A stretch of DNA of 64,000 nt from Pseudomonas oryzihabitans (GCF_006384975.1 NZ_CP021645.1:2446001-2510000); one strand, 5' to 3'; numbered from the stretch's first letter, positions 12,177-21,794 are shown. The notes: generated by a model not told the origin, from the sequence alone. Program-made: numbers and translations.

Positions 12177-12356
12177 CTCCCCCTCTGCTGCACCTCTGTT
12201 CCGCATCCTAGACAGCACGCGCCAGCCCCCATTCCAGAGCGGCTGCAATGTTGCTTGGCTTGCTACTTTTGCAGAAACATTTCTTGTGATTCAGCTAACA
12301 CTTAGCCGCAAGCGCAGCGCTAGGCCGTTGAGTGATCAAAGGCTACCCTCTGTCTG

Positions 12357-12376
12357 CCGCTGAATTGATTCAGCGG
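12357..12376. promoter_or_regulatory. Palindrome in the porin upstream region (possible operator)
   Basis: CCGCTGAATTGATTCAGCGG has 9-bp perfect arms around TG. It lies 112 bases before the porin start, in a 347-base gene-free region (12141-12487) that otherwise holds the ilvD terminator and AT-richer DNA, and must contain the promoter of the sugar-uptake operon. No transcription-factor gene is adjacent, so the binding protein is unknown. Confidence 0.45.
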
Positions 12377-12487
12377 CCAGTTTGTAGTCTGGTTGACGTC
12401 AATGGTCACACCTTAAGAGCTGCTTCTGGAGCACAACTCGGTTTGACCAGGCTCTGCTGAATACAAAAACAATAAATAGGGAAAAAC

Positions 12488-13732
12488 ATGAGTAAGAAAA
12501 AGGCTATCCCCTTTGCAAGGGTTTCCGCTGCATCCCTGCTAGGCACCCTCCTCCTCGCCCCTACCGTTCACGCCTTCGAAACCACCGGCTACTTCCGTGC
12601 CGGCCTGGGTGACTCCTCTGGCCGCGATTCCATGCGCTGTTTCAAGCTGCAAGGTGCCCAGTCCAAGTACCGCCTGGGCAACGAGTGCGAGCAGTACGGC
12701 GAGTTCGCGGCCAAGCAGGATGTCCTCACGCTGGACGACGGTTCCGCCGTCGGTGTCTACGGCATGGCCAGCCTGAACAACCGGTATGATCGCACCCCGA
12801 CCTTCCATGGCGACAATGGGGAGATCCGCATGCCCCAGGCCTATGCCTATTGGAACAACATCGCCGCCCTGAACGGCGGTAACCTCTGGGCGGGCCGCCG
12901 TTACTACAAGCGGAACGACATCCATATTTCCGACTTCTTCTACTGGAACCAGAGCGCCACCGGCGGCGGTATCGAGGACGTCAACATCGGTGGCCTCAAG
13001 TACAGCCTGGCCTTCTCGCGCAAGGACAACCAGAACCAGAAGGACTTCCAGAACCGCTACGACTTCAATGTCGCCGGCTTCAACACCAATCCCAATGGCT
13101 CGCTGGAGATCGGTGTCAGCTATCTGGACAAGCCCACCAACCAGCCCAATGCCAACAGCGGCGTGGCGGTGACGCTGCAGCACAAGCAGGCCAACTTCAT
13201 GGGCTGGGGCGGCGTCAACACCTTCGCCGTGCAGCGCGGCCAGGGTCCGGGCACCGCCCTGGGCAGCACCGGCGATCCGACCCTGAGCAGCGCGGACGTC
13301 TCCTACCGGGTGGTGGACTTCTTCGACTGGCAGATCAGTCGCTACTGGGGTGGCCAGGTAGCCGCGGTGTACCAGAAGGACAAGCGCCCCAACGGTAACG
13401 ACCTGCGCTGGACCTCGCTGGGTGGCCGACTGGTCTACGGCATCAACGACCAGTTCAAGTTCTCCACCGAACTGGGCCACGACCAGGTGGAAGCCCCTGG
13501 CGGCACCCGCAAGCTGACCAAGCTGACCCTGGCCCCCACCTGGTCGCCCAAAGGACCGGAATTCAAGACCCGACCGGAATTCCGCCTGTTCTACACCTAT
13601 GCTGTCTGGAACCGAGCAGCGCAGAACGCCGCTGACCAGTTCGATCCGGGTTCGGCCCTGTCGAGCACCGGGACCTTTGGCAGCGACCTGCACGGCTCCA
13701 ACATCGGCTTCCAAGTCGAGCAGTGGTGGTAA
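12488..13732 (+). CDS. Maltoporin-type (LamB family) carbohydrate porin
   Basis: A 414-residue outer-membrane beta-barrel. The signal peptide (residues 1-29, ending HAF) is followed at once by the LamB signature FETTGYFRAGLGDSSG and a Cys-containing loop GAQSKYRLGNECEQYGEF. The middle has alternating aromatic strands (MPQAYAYWNNI, GGNLWAGRRYYKRNDIHISDFFYWNQS), and the chain ends in the aromatic FQVEQWW expected for barrel insertion. It is the first gene of a probable operon with a ribose/fructose-class ABC importer, so it most likely admits that sugar. RBS ATAGGGAAAAAC precedes the ATG. The exact sugar cannot be told. Confidence 0.9.
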   Translation: MSKKKAIPFARVSAASLLGTLLLAPTVHAFETTGYFRAGLGDSSGRDSMRCFKLQGAQSKYRLGNECEQYGEFAAKQDVLTLDDGSAVGVYGMASLNNRYDRTPTFHGDNGEIRMPQAYAYWNNIAALNGGNLWAGRRYYKRNDIHISDFFYWNQSATGGGIEDVNIGGLKYSLAFSRKDNQNQKDFQNRYDFNVAGFNTNPNGSLEIGVSYLDKPTNQPNANSGVAVTLQHKQANFMGWGGVNTFAVQRGQGPGTALGSTGDPTLSSADVSYRVVDFFDWQISRYWGGQVAAVYQKDKRPNGNDLRWTSLGGRLVYGINDQFKFSTELGHDQVEAPGGTRKLTKLTLAPTWSPKGPEFKTRPEFRLFYTYAVWNRAAQNAADQFDPGSALSSTGTFGSDLHGSNIGFQVEQWW

Positions 13733-13741
13733 CAGCTCCAC

Positions 13742-13766
13742 CGCGACCGGCGTGCTGCCGGTCGCG
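13742..13766 (+). promoter_or_regulatory. Intercistronic hairpin between porin and binding-protein genes
   Basis: A perfect 10-bp stem CGCGACCGGC/GCCGGTCGCG with a 5-base loop, sitting in the 63-base gap. There is no T tract. Such hairpins often stabilise the upstream message or partly terminate transcription. Confidence 0.55.
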
Positions 13767-13795
13767 TTCCTGTCTCTGAACCCGAGAGCATAACA

Positions 13796-14824
13796 ATGAA
13801 AAGAACCGTCTCCCTCGCGTCCTTCGCCGGTTGCCTGTTGGCCGCCGCCCTCGCCAGTACCACCGCCCAGGCCGCCCCGGTGACGGCCTGCCTGATCACC
13901 AAGACCGACACCAACCCCTTCTTCGTCAAGATGAAGGAAGGCGCCACGGCCAAGGCCAAGGAGCTGGGTGTCAATCTCAAGGCTTATGCCGGCAAGATCG
14001 ACGGCGACAGCGAAAGCCAGGTGGCCGCCATCGAGACCTGCATCGCCGATGGCGCCAAGGGCATCCTGATCACCGCCTCGGATACCAAGGGCATCGTGCC
14101 CAACCTGCAGAAGGCGCGCGACGCCGGCCTGCTGGTGATCGCCCTGGATACTCCGCTGGACCCGGTGGGTGCAGCCGACATGACCTTCGCCACCGACAAC
14201 CTGCTGGCCGGCAAGCTGATCGGCCAGTGGGCACGGGAAACCCTGGGCGCCAAGGCCAAGGATGCCCGGGTGGCCTTCCTCGACCTGAACGCCTCGCAAC
14301 CCTCGGTGGACGTGCTACGCGACCAGGGCTTCATGCTCGGCTTCGGCATCGATCCCAAGGATCCGAACGTCATCGGCGACGAGACCGATCCGCGCATCGT
14401 CGGCCACGACGTGACCAACGGCAACGAAGAAGGCGGTCGTGCGGCGATGGAGAATCTGCTGCAGAAGGACCCGACCATTAACGTGGTGCACACCATCAAC
14501 GAACCGGCCGCCGCTGGTGCCTACGAGGCGCTCAAGGCCGTCGGCCGCGAGAAGGACGTGCTGATCGTCTCCATCGATGGCGGTTGCCCGGGCGTGCACA
14601 ACGTGGCGGACGGCGTCATCGGCGCCACCTCCCAGCAGTATCCGCTGCACATGGCCGCGCTGGGCATCGAGGCGATCAAGACCTTCGCCGATACCGGCAA
14701 GAAGCCGACCCCGACCGAAGGCAAGAACTTCGTCGATACCGGGGTGAAGCTGGTGACGGACAAGCCGGTGCCGGGCATCCAGTCCATCGACAGCAAGACC
14801 GCCCTGCAGAAATGCTGGGGCTGA
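13796..14824 (+). CDS. Sugar ABC transporter periplasmic binding protein (FrcB/RbsB family)
   Basis: A 342-residue periplasmic protein with signal peptide (about residues 1-26, ending AQA). The mature chain begins [21 protein letters not shown] and is a peripla-BP type 1 fold typical of ribose/fructose/galactose binding proteins. The segments [52 protein letters not shown] and [24 protein letters not shown] form the sugar pocket. It resembles the fructose-binding FrcB of rhizobia most, as does its single-domain ATPase partner. It is followed by permease and ATPase genes; hairpins on both sides may give it higher expression than the membrane subunits. Confidence 0.92.
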   Translation: MKRTVSLASFAGCLLAAALASTTAQAAPVTACLITKTDTNPFFVKMKEGATAKAKELGVNLKAYAGKIDGDSESQVAAIETCIADGAKGILITASDTKGIVPNLQKARDAGLLVIALDTPLDPVGAADMTFATDNLLAGKLIGQWARETLGAKAKDARVAFLDLNASQPSVDVLRDQGFMLGFGIDPKDPNVIGDETDPRIVGHDVTNGNEEGGRAAMENLLQKDPTINVVHTINEPAAAGAYEALKAVGREKDVLIVSIDGGCPGVHNVADGVIGATSQQYPLHMAALGIEAIKTFADTGKKPTPTEGKNFVDTGVKLVTDKPVPGIQSIDSKTALQKCWG

Positions 14825-14852
14825 TGGTCCGTCGTCCCGGCTGAAGAAGCCA

Positions 14853-14894
14853 GATCGACTGCGCTCGCCCGCCAGCGGCGGCAGCGCGGTCGAT
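14853..14894 (+). promoter_or_regulatory. Intercistronic hairpin between binding-protein and permease genes
   Basis: GATCGAC...GCGCT pairs with AGCGC...GTCGATC (12 of 13 positions) around a 16-base loop, in the 107-base gap. It likely protects the binding-protein message from 3' decay; this is inferred from the common pattern in ABC importer operons. Confidence 0.55.
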
Positions 14895-14931
14895 CCACTC
14901 ACAGCCGCTTTCCCGCTATCAGGAGATTGCC

Positions 14932-16014
14932 ATGAGCGATCCGATCTCGCCCTCCTCGTCCGGCCAGCCGTTCGAGCAGGTGCTCAAGCACAGCGCCACG
15001 GAGGTGGCCTCCTTCACGCGTGACGAGCGTAGCGCTCTGCTCAAGTTCCGCCATTTCCTGCATTCGCGCCCCTCGGCGGTCTCGCTGCTGGTGCTCTTGC
15101 TGTCGCTGGGCATCTTCGGCGCCCTGCTGGGCGGCAAGTTCTTTTCCGCCTTCACCCTGACCCTGATCCTGCAGCAGGTGGCCATCACCGGTATCGTCGG
15201 CGCCGCTCAGACGCTGGTGATCGTCACCGCCGGTATCGACCTCTCGGTGGGTGCCATCATGGTGCTGTCCTCGGTGGTCATGGGCCAGTTCACCTTTCGC
15301 TACGGTTTGCCGGTGGAGTTGTCGATCCTCTGTGGCCTGGCGGTGGGCACCCTCTGCGGGATGGTCAATGGCTGGTTGATCGCCCGTATCAAGCTGCCGC
15401 CCTTCATCGTCACCCTGGGCATGTGGCAGATCGTCCTGGCCGCCAACTTCCTCTATTCGCAAAACCAGACCATCCGCGCCCAGGAGATCGGTACCACGGC
15501 GCCCTTGCTGCAGCTGTTCGGCGAGAACTTCCGCCTGGGCGGCGCCGTCTTCACCTATGGGGTGATCGCCCTGGCGGTGCTGGTCGCGCTGCTCTGGTAC
15601 GTGCTCAACCATACCGCCTGGGGTCGCCATCTCTATGCGGTGGGCGACGATCCCGACGCGGCGGCCCTGGCCGGGGTCAACGTCAGGCGCATGCTGATCA
15701 CGGTGTATGGCTTGTCTGGACTGATCTGCGCCTTCGCCGGCTGGGTGCTGATCGGCCGCATCGGCTCGGTCTCCCCTACGGCCGGCCAGTTCGCCAACAT
15801 CGAGTCCATCACCGCGGTGGTGATCGGTGGCATCTCCCTGTTCGGCGGCCGCGGCTCCATCCTCGGCATGCTGTTCGGGGCCCTGATCGTCGGCGTCTTC
15901 GCCCTCGGCCTGCGCCTGCTGGGCACCGACGTGCAATGGACCTATCTGCTGATCGGCACGCTCATCATCGCGGCCGTGGCTATCGACCAATGGATCAGAA
16001 AGGCGGCCAGCTGA
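14932..16014 (+). CDS. Sugar ABC transporter permease (FrcC/RbsC family)
   Basis: A 360-residue inner-membrane permease of the CUT2 class. After a hydrophilic N-terminus of about 50 residues, many membrane segments follow (LLVLLLSLGIFGALLGG, TLVIVTAGIDLSVGAIMVLSS). The CUT2 signature GIDLSVGAIM and the cytoplasmic coupling region GRHLYAVGDDPDAAALAGVNVRR are present, as is GGISLFGGRGSILGMLFGALI near the end. It forms the channel with the ATPase encoded next; its stop codon and the ATPase start share one base (TGATG). Confidence 0.93.
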   Translation: MSDPISPSSSGQPFEQVLKHSATEVASFTRDERSALLKFRHFLHSRPSAVSLLVLLLSLGIFGALLGGKFFSAFTLTLILQQVAITGIVGAAQTLVIVTAGIDLSVGAIMVLSSVVMGQFTFRYGLPVELSILCGLAVGTLCGMVNGWLIARIKLPPFIVTLGMWQIVLAANFLYSQNQTIRAQEIGTTAPLLQLFGENFRLGGAVFTYGVIALAVLVALLWYVLNHTAWGRHLYAVGDDPDAAALAGVNVRRMLITVYGLSGLICAFAGWVLIGRIGSVSPTAGQFANIESITAVVIGGISLFGGRGSILGMLFGALIVGVFALGLRLLGTDVQWTYLLIGTLIIAAVAIDQWIRKAAS

Positions 16015-16781
16015 TGACTACCGAACCCCTACTGATGGCGCGCGGCCTGGTGAAACGCTACGGCCGCGTCACCGCCCTCGACCATGCCGACTTCGACCTG
16101 CTGCCCGGCGAGATCCTCGCCGTGATCGGCGACAACGGCGCCGGCAAATCCTCGCTGATCAAGGCCATCTCCGGCGCCCTGCGCCCGGACGAGGGCGAGA
16201 TCCGCTTCGAAGGCCAGCCGATCCAGTTCGCCTCGCCCATCGCCGCGCGGCGCGCCGGCATCGAGACGGTCTACCAGAATCTGGCGCTGTCGCCAGCACT
16301 GTCCATCGCCGACAACCTCTTCCTCGGCCGCGAGCTACGCAAGCCGGGTCTGCTCGGTACCCTCTGCCGCACCCTGGATCGCAAGGCCATGGAGCGCATC
16401 GCCCGGGAAAAGCTCTCCGAACTCGGGCTGATGACCATCCAGAACATCAACCAGGCGGTGGAGACCCTCTCCGGTGGCCAGCGCCAAGGCGTGGCGGTGG
16501 CCCGTGCCGCAGCCTTCGGCTCCAAGGTGATCATCCTCGACGAACCCACCGCGGCCCTGGGGGTGAAGGAGTCGCGCAAGGTGCTGGAGCTGATTCTCGA
16601 TGTGCGCGCCCGGGGCATCGCCATCGTGCTGATCTCGCACAACATGCCCCATGTGTTCGAGATCGCCGATCGCATCCACATCCATCGGCTGGGACGGCGG
16701 CTGACGGTGATCGACCCACGGGAGCACTCCATGGCCGATGCCGTGGCGCTGATGACCGGCGCCCAGACCGTGGCCGCCTGA
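16014..16781 (+). CDS. Sugar ABC transporter ATP-binding protein (FrcA type, single domain)
   Basis: 255 residues with one complete ATPase domain: Walker A GDNGAGKSS (about residues 40-48), signature LSGGQRQGVAVARA, Walker B KVIILDEPTAALG and H-loop LISHNM. Most CUT2 ATPases (RbsA, XylG) are double-domain proteins of about 500 residues; the short single-domain form is characteristic of FrcA-like systems, so the transporter would use it as a homodimer. The start ATG overlaps the permease stop by one base. The gene is followed by a strong hairpin, closing the porin-importer operon. Confidence 0.93.
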   Translation: MTTEPLLMARGLVKRYGRVTALDHADFDLLPGEILAVIGDNGAGKSSLIKAISGALRPDEGEIRFEGQPIQFASPIAARRAGIETVYQNLALSPALSIADNLFLGRELRKPGLLGTLCRTLDRKAMERIAREKLSELGLMTIQNINQAVETLSGGQRQGVAVARAAAFGSKVIILDEPTAALGVKESRKVLELILDVRARGIAIVLISHNMPHVFEIADRIHIHRLGRRLTVIDPREHSMADAVALMTGAQTVAA

Positions 16782-16792
16782 GAGGAGGTCAA

Positions 16793-16834
16793 GCCGGGAC
16801 CTTCCAGCCGGCATCCGCGCTGGAAGGCCCCGGC
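16793..16834 (+). terminator. Terminator-like hairpin ending the sugar importer operon
   Basis: GCCGGGACCTTCCAGC (16793-16808) pairs with GCTGGAAGGCCCCGGC (16819-16834), with one mismatch, around a 10-base loop. A run of seven T lies about 30 bases later (16864-16871). Confidence 0.7.
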
Positions 16835-16959
16835 TAGGCCGTCTCGCTTGGGCCAATGTGGTCTTATTTTTTTCGCATAAAGCCTGACCAAAAGCTCAAG
16901 TTATCCTGTACGGACACCGATAAAGGATTACTAGTAATTCTTATCGGGGTCACTCAGTC

Positions 16960-18849
16960 ATGCCCACTGCCTTGTCGTTGAAACAGAAGCTGTCGTTGTC
17001 GGCCACTGCGGCCGTCCTGGTCGTCGGTGTCGGCCTGACGACCATCAATTTCTTCAATACCCGCGCCGCCCTCGAAGCCTCCACGGTCGAGCAACTGAAG
17101 ACGGTCAGCTTCGTCTTCAACGGTGGCGTCCAGCAATGGCTGGATGGCAAGGCCGCCGCGCTCCGCGCCCTGGCGGCCGAGACCCCGGAGGCGAACCTTC
17201 CGGCCAGTCTCAACCAGGTCAGGCTGTCCGGGAGCTTCGACAATGTCTTCTATGCCCGCGGCGATGGCAGCCAGGTGAATGCCAACGGTGTCCAGTTGCC
17301 GCCGGACAACAACGATCCCCGCAAATGGCTGTGGTACCAGCAGGCATTACAGAATCCCGGCCAGGTGTTCTTCTCCATCCCCACCGTCGCGGCGGCGACC
17401 AAGCAGAACGTGCTATCGCTGGGCTGGGCGCTGCAGGCGGGCGGCAAGCCCGTGGCGGTGCTCGGTGCGGACGTGAGCATCCGCGACATCCTCGAGCAGC
17501 TCAAGCGCGTGCAATTGCCGGGTGCCGGCAGCGCCGTGCTGATCAACGGCCAGAGCATCGTGCTGGGACATGAGGATGCCGCCCTGCTGGCCAAGCCCAT
17601 CACCGAACTCTACCCCTTGCTGACGGCGGATACGCTCAAGCATCTGGCCCAGGCGCCGGGCGAGAGCTACGTCGAGACCGCGGCTGGCCAGCGCCTGTAC
17701 GCAGCGCCCATGAACCACAACGGCGAAACCCTGATCATGATCGTCGACGAGGGGGTGCTCATGGCGCCGCTGCAACGGCAGCTGTGGATCAGCATCGTCA
17801 TCCTGGCCGTGGTACTCGGGGTATCGCTGCTGCTCATCAATCTGCTGTGCAGCTATCTGCTCCGGCCGCTCGGCGTGGTCTCGGCGGGCCTGCAGGTGAT
17901 CGCCAACGGCCAAGGGGATCTGACCCGGCGGATCGCCGTACAGAGCAACGACGAAGTCGGCGGCCTGGCGGGGCACTTCAACCAGTTCGTCGCCAGCCTG
18001 CACGGCCTGATCGGCGGCGTGCGCCAGCATGCCGAGGATGTCGATGCGGAGTCGCAAAACGTCCTGCAGCGTAGCGCTGCGGCCACCCAGGAGCTGGGGC
18101 GCTTGCAACAGGAAATCACCCTGGTGGCCACGGCGGTGACGGAAATGTCCTCCGCGACCCAGGAAATCGCCCGCAACGCCGAGCAAACGGCCGCGGCCAT
18201 CCGGCAGTCGTCTAACAGCACCACCCAGGGTCTGAACCTGGTGCAAACCAGCAAACTGTCCATCAACAGCCTGGCCCAGGAAGTGGATGACGCCACCCGG
18301 GTGATCGGCGAGCTGGACCATCACTCGCAATCCATCGCCAAGGTGCTGGACAGCATCCAGAGCATCGCCGAGCAGACCAACCTGCTGGCCCTGAACGCGG
18401 CCATCGAGGCGGCCCGGGCCGGCGAGCATGGCCGGGGCTTCGCGGTGGTGGCCGACGAAGTACGGACGCTGTCGCAGCGAACCCAGGCGTCGACGCGCGA
18501 AATCAACGAGACCATCGGCACGCTCCAGCAGATGACCCGCCAGGCGGTGCAGCGCATGGACAGCAGCATGGCCATCGCCGAACGCAGCGTCGCCGACGTG
18601 GAGCGCGCCTCCAGCGCCCTCGAAGAGATCGCCCAGAGCGCTGGCGTGATTTCCGAGATGTCGCTGCAGATCGCCACGGCGGCCGAGGAACAGACCTCGG
18701 TCACCGAGGAAATCACCCGCAACGTGATCACCATCAAGGGACTGGGCGATACCCTGGCCAGCGGCGCCGAGGATTCGGAACGGCAATCGCGCTCCCTGCA
18801 GCATCATGCCGCCGATCTCAGCCGCGACGTGGCGCGCTTCATCCTGTAA
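16960..18849 (+). CDS. Methyl-accepting chemotaxis protein with periplasmic dCache domain
   Basis: A 629-residue inner-membrane chemoreceptor. It comprises TM1 (about 9-31), a periplasmic double-Cache ligand domain (about 36-270), TM2 (about 272-296), HAMP (about 300-353) and a signalling domain with the conserved tip [36 protein letters not shown] type sequence. The distal-binding region reads [12 protein letters not shown] and LGADVSI, close to the amino-acid-sensing dCache pattern (RxWY...D) but not exact. Lying downstream of a sugar importer it could sense the sugar or the loaded binding protein, yet the Cache motif points rather to an amino-acid-like ligand. It is transcribed separately after a hairpin. 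Confidence 0.92.
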   Translation: MPTALSLKQKLSLSATAAVLVVGVGLTTINFFNTRAALEASTVEQLKTVSFVFNGGVQQWLDGKAAALRALAAETPEANLPASLNQVRLSGSFDNVFYARGDGSQVNANGVQLPPDNNDPRKWLWYQQALQNPGQVFFSIPTVAAATKQNVLSLGWALQAGGKPVAVLGADVSIRDILEQLKRVQLPGAGSAVLINGQSIVLGHEDAALLAKPITELYPLLTADTLKHLAQAPGESYVETAAGQRLYAAPMNHNGETLIMIVDEGVLMAPLQRQLWISIVILAVVLGVSLLLINLLCSYLLRPLGVVSAGLQVIANGQGDLTRRIAVQSNDEVGGLAGHFNQFVASLHGLIGGVRQHAEDVDAESQNVLQRSAAATQELGRLQQEITLVATAVTEMSSATQEIARNAEQTAAAIRQSSNSTTQGLNLVQTSKLSINSLAQEVDDATRVIGELDHHSQSIAKVLDSIQSIAEQTNLLALNAAIEAARAGEHGRGFAVVADEVRTLSQRTQASTREINETIGTLQQMTRQAVQRMDSSMAIAERSVADVERASSALEEIAQSAGVISEMSLQIATAAEEQTSVTEEITRNVITIKGLGDTLASGAEDSERQSRSLQHHAADLSRDVARFIL

Positions 18850-18867
18850 GGGATTGGCGTCGATGCA

Positions 18868-18899
18868 GATACCCGCCCGCTGGAAGGCTGGCGGGTATC
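18868..18899 (+). terminator. Hairpin after the chemoreceptor gene
   Basis: GATACCCGCC pairs with GGCGGGTATC around a 12-base loop, 18 bases after the stop. There is no T tract. Confidence 0.55.
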
Positions 18900-18963
18900 C
18901 ACTCGACCTGCGGCTACGGGCGGGCATCCGGTAAGATCGGCGCTTTGCCGTGACGACCCGCCC

Positions 18964-20322
18964 ATGTCTCAGACTCCCCGCTCCGAATTGCTCTATGGTC
19001 CCGCCGACCGCCCACGACCGCTGATCGCCCTGCTGGCCGCCATCCAGCACCTGTTGGCGATCATCGTCCCCATCGTCACGCCCGGCTTGCTGATCTGCCA
19101 GGCGCTGGGCGTCGCGCCGCGCGACACCAATATGATCGTCTCCATGTCGCTGGTGATCTCCGGCATCGCCACCTTCGTCCAGTGCCGCCGCTTCGGGCCC
19201 TTCGGTGCCGGGCTGCTGATCGTCCAGGGGACCAGTTTCAACTTCGTCGGCCCGCTGATCGCCGGCGGCGCCCTGATGGTGAAGAACGGCACCCCGGTGG
19301 AAGCGGTGATGGCGGCCATCTTCGGCGTGGTCATGGCCGGCTCCTTCGTCGAGATGGGCGTCTCGCGGATCCTGCCCTTCGTCAAAAGACTCATCACCCC
19401 GCTGGTGACCGGCATCGTGGTGCTGATGATCGGCCTGACGCTGATCAAGGTCGGCCTGATCAGCATGGGCGGCGGCTTCGCCGCGCTGGGCAACGGCACC
19501 TTCGCCAACGGCGAGAACCTGCTGCTGTCGGGCACGGTGCTGGCGACCATCGTGGTACTCAACCGACTTCCGCTACGCGGCTTGCGCAGCAGCGCCATCG
19601 TCGTCGCCCTGCTGCTCGGCTACGCCCTGGCCGCCTGGCTGGGTCGGCTGGATTTCACCGGCATGCACCAGGCCGCCTGGATACAGCTGCCCCTGCCGCT
19701 GCACTTCGGCCTGGGCTTTTCCTGGTCGCTGTTCGTACCGCTGCTGGTGATCTATCTGGTGACCTCGCTGGAGGCCATCGGCGACATCACCGCCACCAGC
19801 AAGGTCTCCCGCGAGCCGGTGGAAGGGCCGCTGTGGATGCAGCGGATCAAGGGTGGGGTGCTGGTCAATGGTGCCAATTCGCTCCTGGCCGGGTTGTTCA
19901 ACACCTTTCCCAGCTCGGTGTTCGCACAGAACAACGGGGTGATCCAGCTGACCGGCATCGCCAGTCGCCACGTCGGTCTGTGGATCGCCGCCATCCTGGT
20001 GCTGCTGGGACTCTTTCCGGCGGTGGCCGGGGTCATCCAGGCGGTGCCCGAGCCGGTGCTGGGCGGTGCGGCCATGGTGATGTTCGGCGCGGTCGCCGCC
20101 TCGGGGATCAACATCCTCGCTGGCGTCGACCTGGATAGACGCGCGCTGCTGATCATCGCCGTATCCCTGGCCCTGGGCCTGGGCATCTCCCAGGTGCCGG
20201 AATTCCTCGCGCACCTCCCCGCTGGCCTGCGGGCGGTGCTGGAATCGGGTGTCGCCACCGGTGGCCTGTGCGCTCTGCTGCTGAACTGGTTCCTGCCGGA
20301 AACGCCGAAGGCCCCTAACTAG
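18964..20322 (+). CDS. Nucleobase:cation symporter-2 (uracil/xanthine/urate permease family)
   Basis: A 452-residue inner-membrane permease of the NCS2/NAT family with about 14 membrane segments. Family landmarks are the QH motif near the start (AAIQHLLAIIVPIVTP), the conserved acidic site in TM8 SLEAIGDITATSKVS and the NAT signature QNNGVIQLTGIASRHVG. The spacing and the AIGD motif fit the purine (xanthine/urate) branch better than the uracil branch, but substrate cannot be fixed. It is not part of a purine catabolic cluster here. The start ATG at 18964 follows GACCCGCCC; the RBS is poor. Confidence 0.9.
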   Translation: MSQTPRSELLYGPADRPRPLIALLAAIQHLLAIIVPIVTPGLLICQALGVAPRDTNMIVSMSLVISGIATFVQCRRFGPFGAGLLIVQGTSFNFVGPLIAGGALMVKNGTPVEAVMAAIFGVVMAGSFVEMGVSRILPFVKRLITPLVTGIVVLMIGLTLIKVGLISMGGGFAALGNGTFANGENLLLSGTVLATIVVLNRLPLRGLRSSAIVVALLLGYALAAWLGRLDFTGMHQAAWIQLPLPLHFGLGFSWSLFVPLLVIYLVTSLEAIGDITATSKVSREPVEGPLWMQRIKGGVLVNGANSLLAGLFNTFPSSVFAQNNGVIQLTGIASRHVGLWIAAILVLLGLFPAVAGVIQAVPEPVLGGAAMVMFGAVAASGINILAGVDLDRRALLIIAVSLALGLGISQVPEFLAHLPAGLRAVLESGVATGGLCALLLNWFLPETPKAPN

Positions 20323-20445
20323 ACTGACCTTTTTCATCCGACGAGTTGAAGTTCCCCTAAGGGATGCCGATAGCCCGGCAAGTAAACTGTGGATCCGCGC
20401 ACGGTCGTCGCTTCGACCCTGCGCCATCCACCCAGCAGAGCGCCC

Positions 20446-20646
20446 ATGATCAGCCCGGATGTTCCTGTCGTTAAGGTCCCGCTGCGCGAGTATGCGGCCC
20501 TGGCCCGTGCCATGGGGGCCACGGTCTTCGCGCAGAACCTTGAGAAGCGGCCCGGCGAGCTGGTCGGCTGGCGCTTTCCCAAGGGCTGCTTCGTGCAGAA
20601 GGCGCATTTCCAGCTGTTGCTGGGGCGCCTGCCGGACACTCTCTAG
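20446..20646 (+). CDS. Small hypothetical protein
   Basis: 66 residues, MISPDVPVVKVPLREYAALARAM and so on, ending LLLGRLPDTL. I recognise no domain. A longer GTG start at 20389 would add 19 residues; the ATG is preferred although neither has a strong RBS. The stop overlaps the convergent DUF523 gene by 4 bases. It could be real or chance; codon use resembles neighbouring genes. Confidence 0.45.
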   Translation: MISPDVPVVKVPLREYAALARAMGATVFAQNLEKRPGELVGWRFPKGCFVQKAHFQLLLGRLPDTL

Positions 20647-21137
20647 CCAGCCCCTTCCAGCTCTGCCAGCAGGCGCTGCGCCGCAGCCAGTTCAGTCTCG
20701 TTGAAGACGGTGACACCTACGCGCTTCAGTGCCGCCGCCGTGACGCCCTCGCCCGCGACCCGGGTGTCACTGAAGCTGCCGTCGTAGTTTTCGCTATTGC
20801 CGCACGACGGACTACGCGCCTTGAGCACCGCCAGGCGGATGCCATGGCGCGCCACCAACTCCAGTGCGGCCTCGGCGCCAGCGACGAAGGCGGCGGTCAC
20901 GTCCGCGCCACTGTCGGTCAGTACCGGCAGCTGGCCATCCAGCACGGCGCCACCCTGGCCACCAGCGATCTCGGCCGGCGGGCGCGGCGTGGGCAAGCCA
21001 CCCGCCACTTCCGGGCAGAGGGGCACGATGCGGCCTTCCGCCTGCCAGCTACCCAGCAGATCGAAGGGACCATGGGCGCCGCCGTCGTAGCGCACCCTAT
21101 GCCCCAGCAGGCAGCGACTCACCAGTATCTTTTCCAT
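20643..21137 (-). CDS. DUF523 domain protein
   Basis: 164 residues of unknown function. The DUF523 signature is visible: KILVSRCLLGHRVRYDGG at the start, VPLCPEVAGGLPTPRPPAEI in the middle and LKARSPSCGNSENYDGSF later. The conserved cysteines (Cys9, the Cys of LCPEV and the Cys of SPSCG) are those of the family and suggest a metal or thiol role. It has its own RBS and is followed by no co-directional gene. The 2OG-oxygenase gene 24 bases upstream runs the same way, so the two may be co-transcribed. Confidence 0.85.
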   Translation of the reverse strand: MEKILVSRCLLGHRVRYDGGAHGPFDLLGSWQAEGRIVPLCPEVAGGLPTPRPPAEIAGGQGGAVLDGQLPVLTDSGADVTAAFVAGAEAALELVARHGIRLAVLKARSPSCGNSENYDGSFSDTRVAGEGVTAAALKRVGVTVFNETELAAAQRLLAELEGAG

Positions 21138-21161
21138 GGTGCCTCCGGTAGTCCCACTACT

Positions 21162-21794
21162 TTAACCCTGCAGCGGATTCTCGCCACGGCGCCGGAACCA
21201 GCCGGTCAGCGACAGTCGCTCGCGGGTGGCGGGCAGCACCTCGTGGGGCAGTTGGCCGGACAGGAAGCAGACCAGGCTACCGCCCTGGGGCAGGACGTCC
21301 TGATGGCGCTGCTCGTCCAGGTGGAGGCGCAACTCTCCGCCGTGCTCCGGCAGCCAGGCGTCGTTGAGATAGAGCACCAGGGAGACCATGCGCCGGTCGT
21401 CGTCGCGGAAACGATCGAGATGCCGGGCATAGAAGGCGCCGGGCGGATAGAGGGCGAAGTGGCTTTCGTAGTCCTCCAGCCCGAGGAACAGGCTGCGATT
21501 GAAGGCCTCACGCAGGGTATCCATGAGGTGCAGATAGCGTTGCACGCCCGGATGGGCGTCATCCGGCTCCAGCCAGGCGATGTGATCGCCGCGCACCCCC
21601 TCGCGGATCTGCGGGCTGTCGCCACGGCCGATGCCGGCGCGTTCGAGTTCGCCGCGAGCATGGCGCAGCCGGCATTCGGCGGCCAGTTCGGCGGTGAGAT
21701 CCAGCGGCAGGAAGATGCTCTGCCGCGACCAGCCATGCTCGGCGAGATCGTCGACGATACGTTGCAGCAGGGGATGCTCGGGGTGCAGAGCCAT
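21162..21794 (-). CDS. 2-oxoglutarate/Fe(II)-dependent oxygenase (prolyl 4-hydroxylase-like)
   Basis: A 210-residue protein with a full double-stranded beta-helix iron site: His125 and Asp127 in FYARHLDRFRDDD, His184 in GQLPHEVLPATRERL, and Arg193, which would bind 2-oxoglutarate. The pattern YPPGAFYARHLDRF, LVLYLN and GGELRLHLD matches the SM-20/P4H-like family. Bacterial members hydroxylate proteins such as EF-Tu, but the target of this one is not known. It lies upstream of the DUF523 gene on the same strand. Confidence 0.87.
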   Translation of the reverse strand: MALHPEHPLLQRIVDDLAEHGWSRQSIFLPLDLTAELAAECRLRHARGELERAGIGRGDSPQIREGVRGDHIAWLEPDDAHPGVQRYLHLMDTLREAFNRSLFLGLEDYESHFALYPPGAFYARHLDRFRDDDRRMVSLVLYLNDAWLPEHGGELRLHLDEQRHQDVLPQGGSLVCFLSGQLPHEVLPATRERLSLTGWFRRRGENPLQG

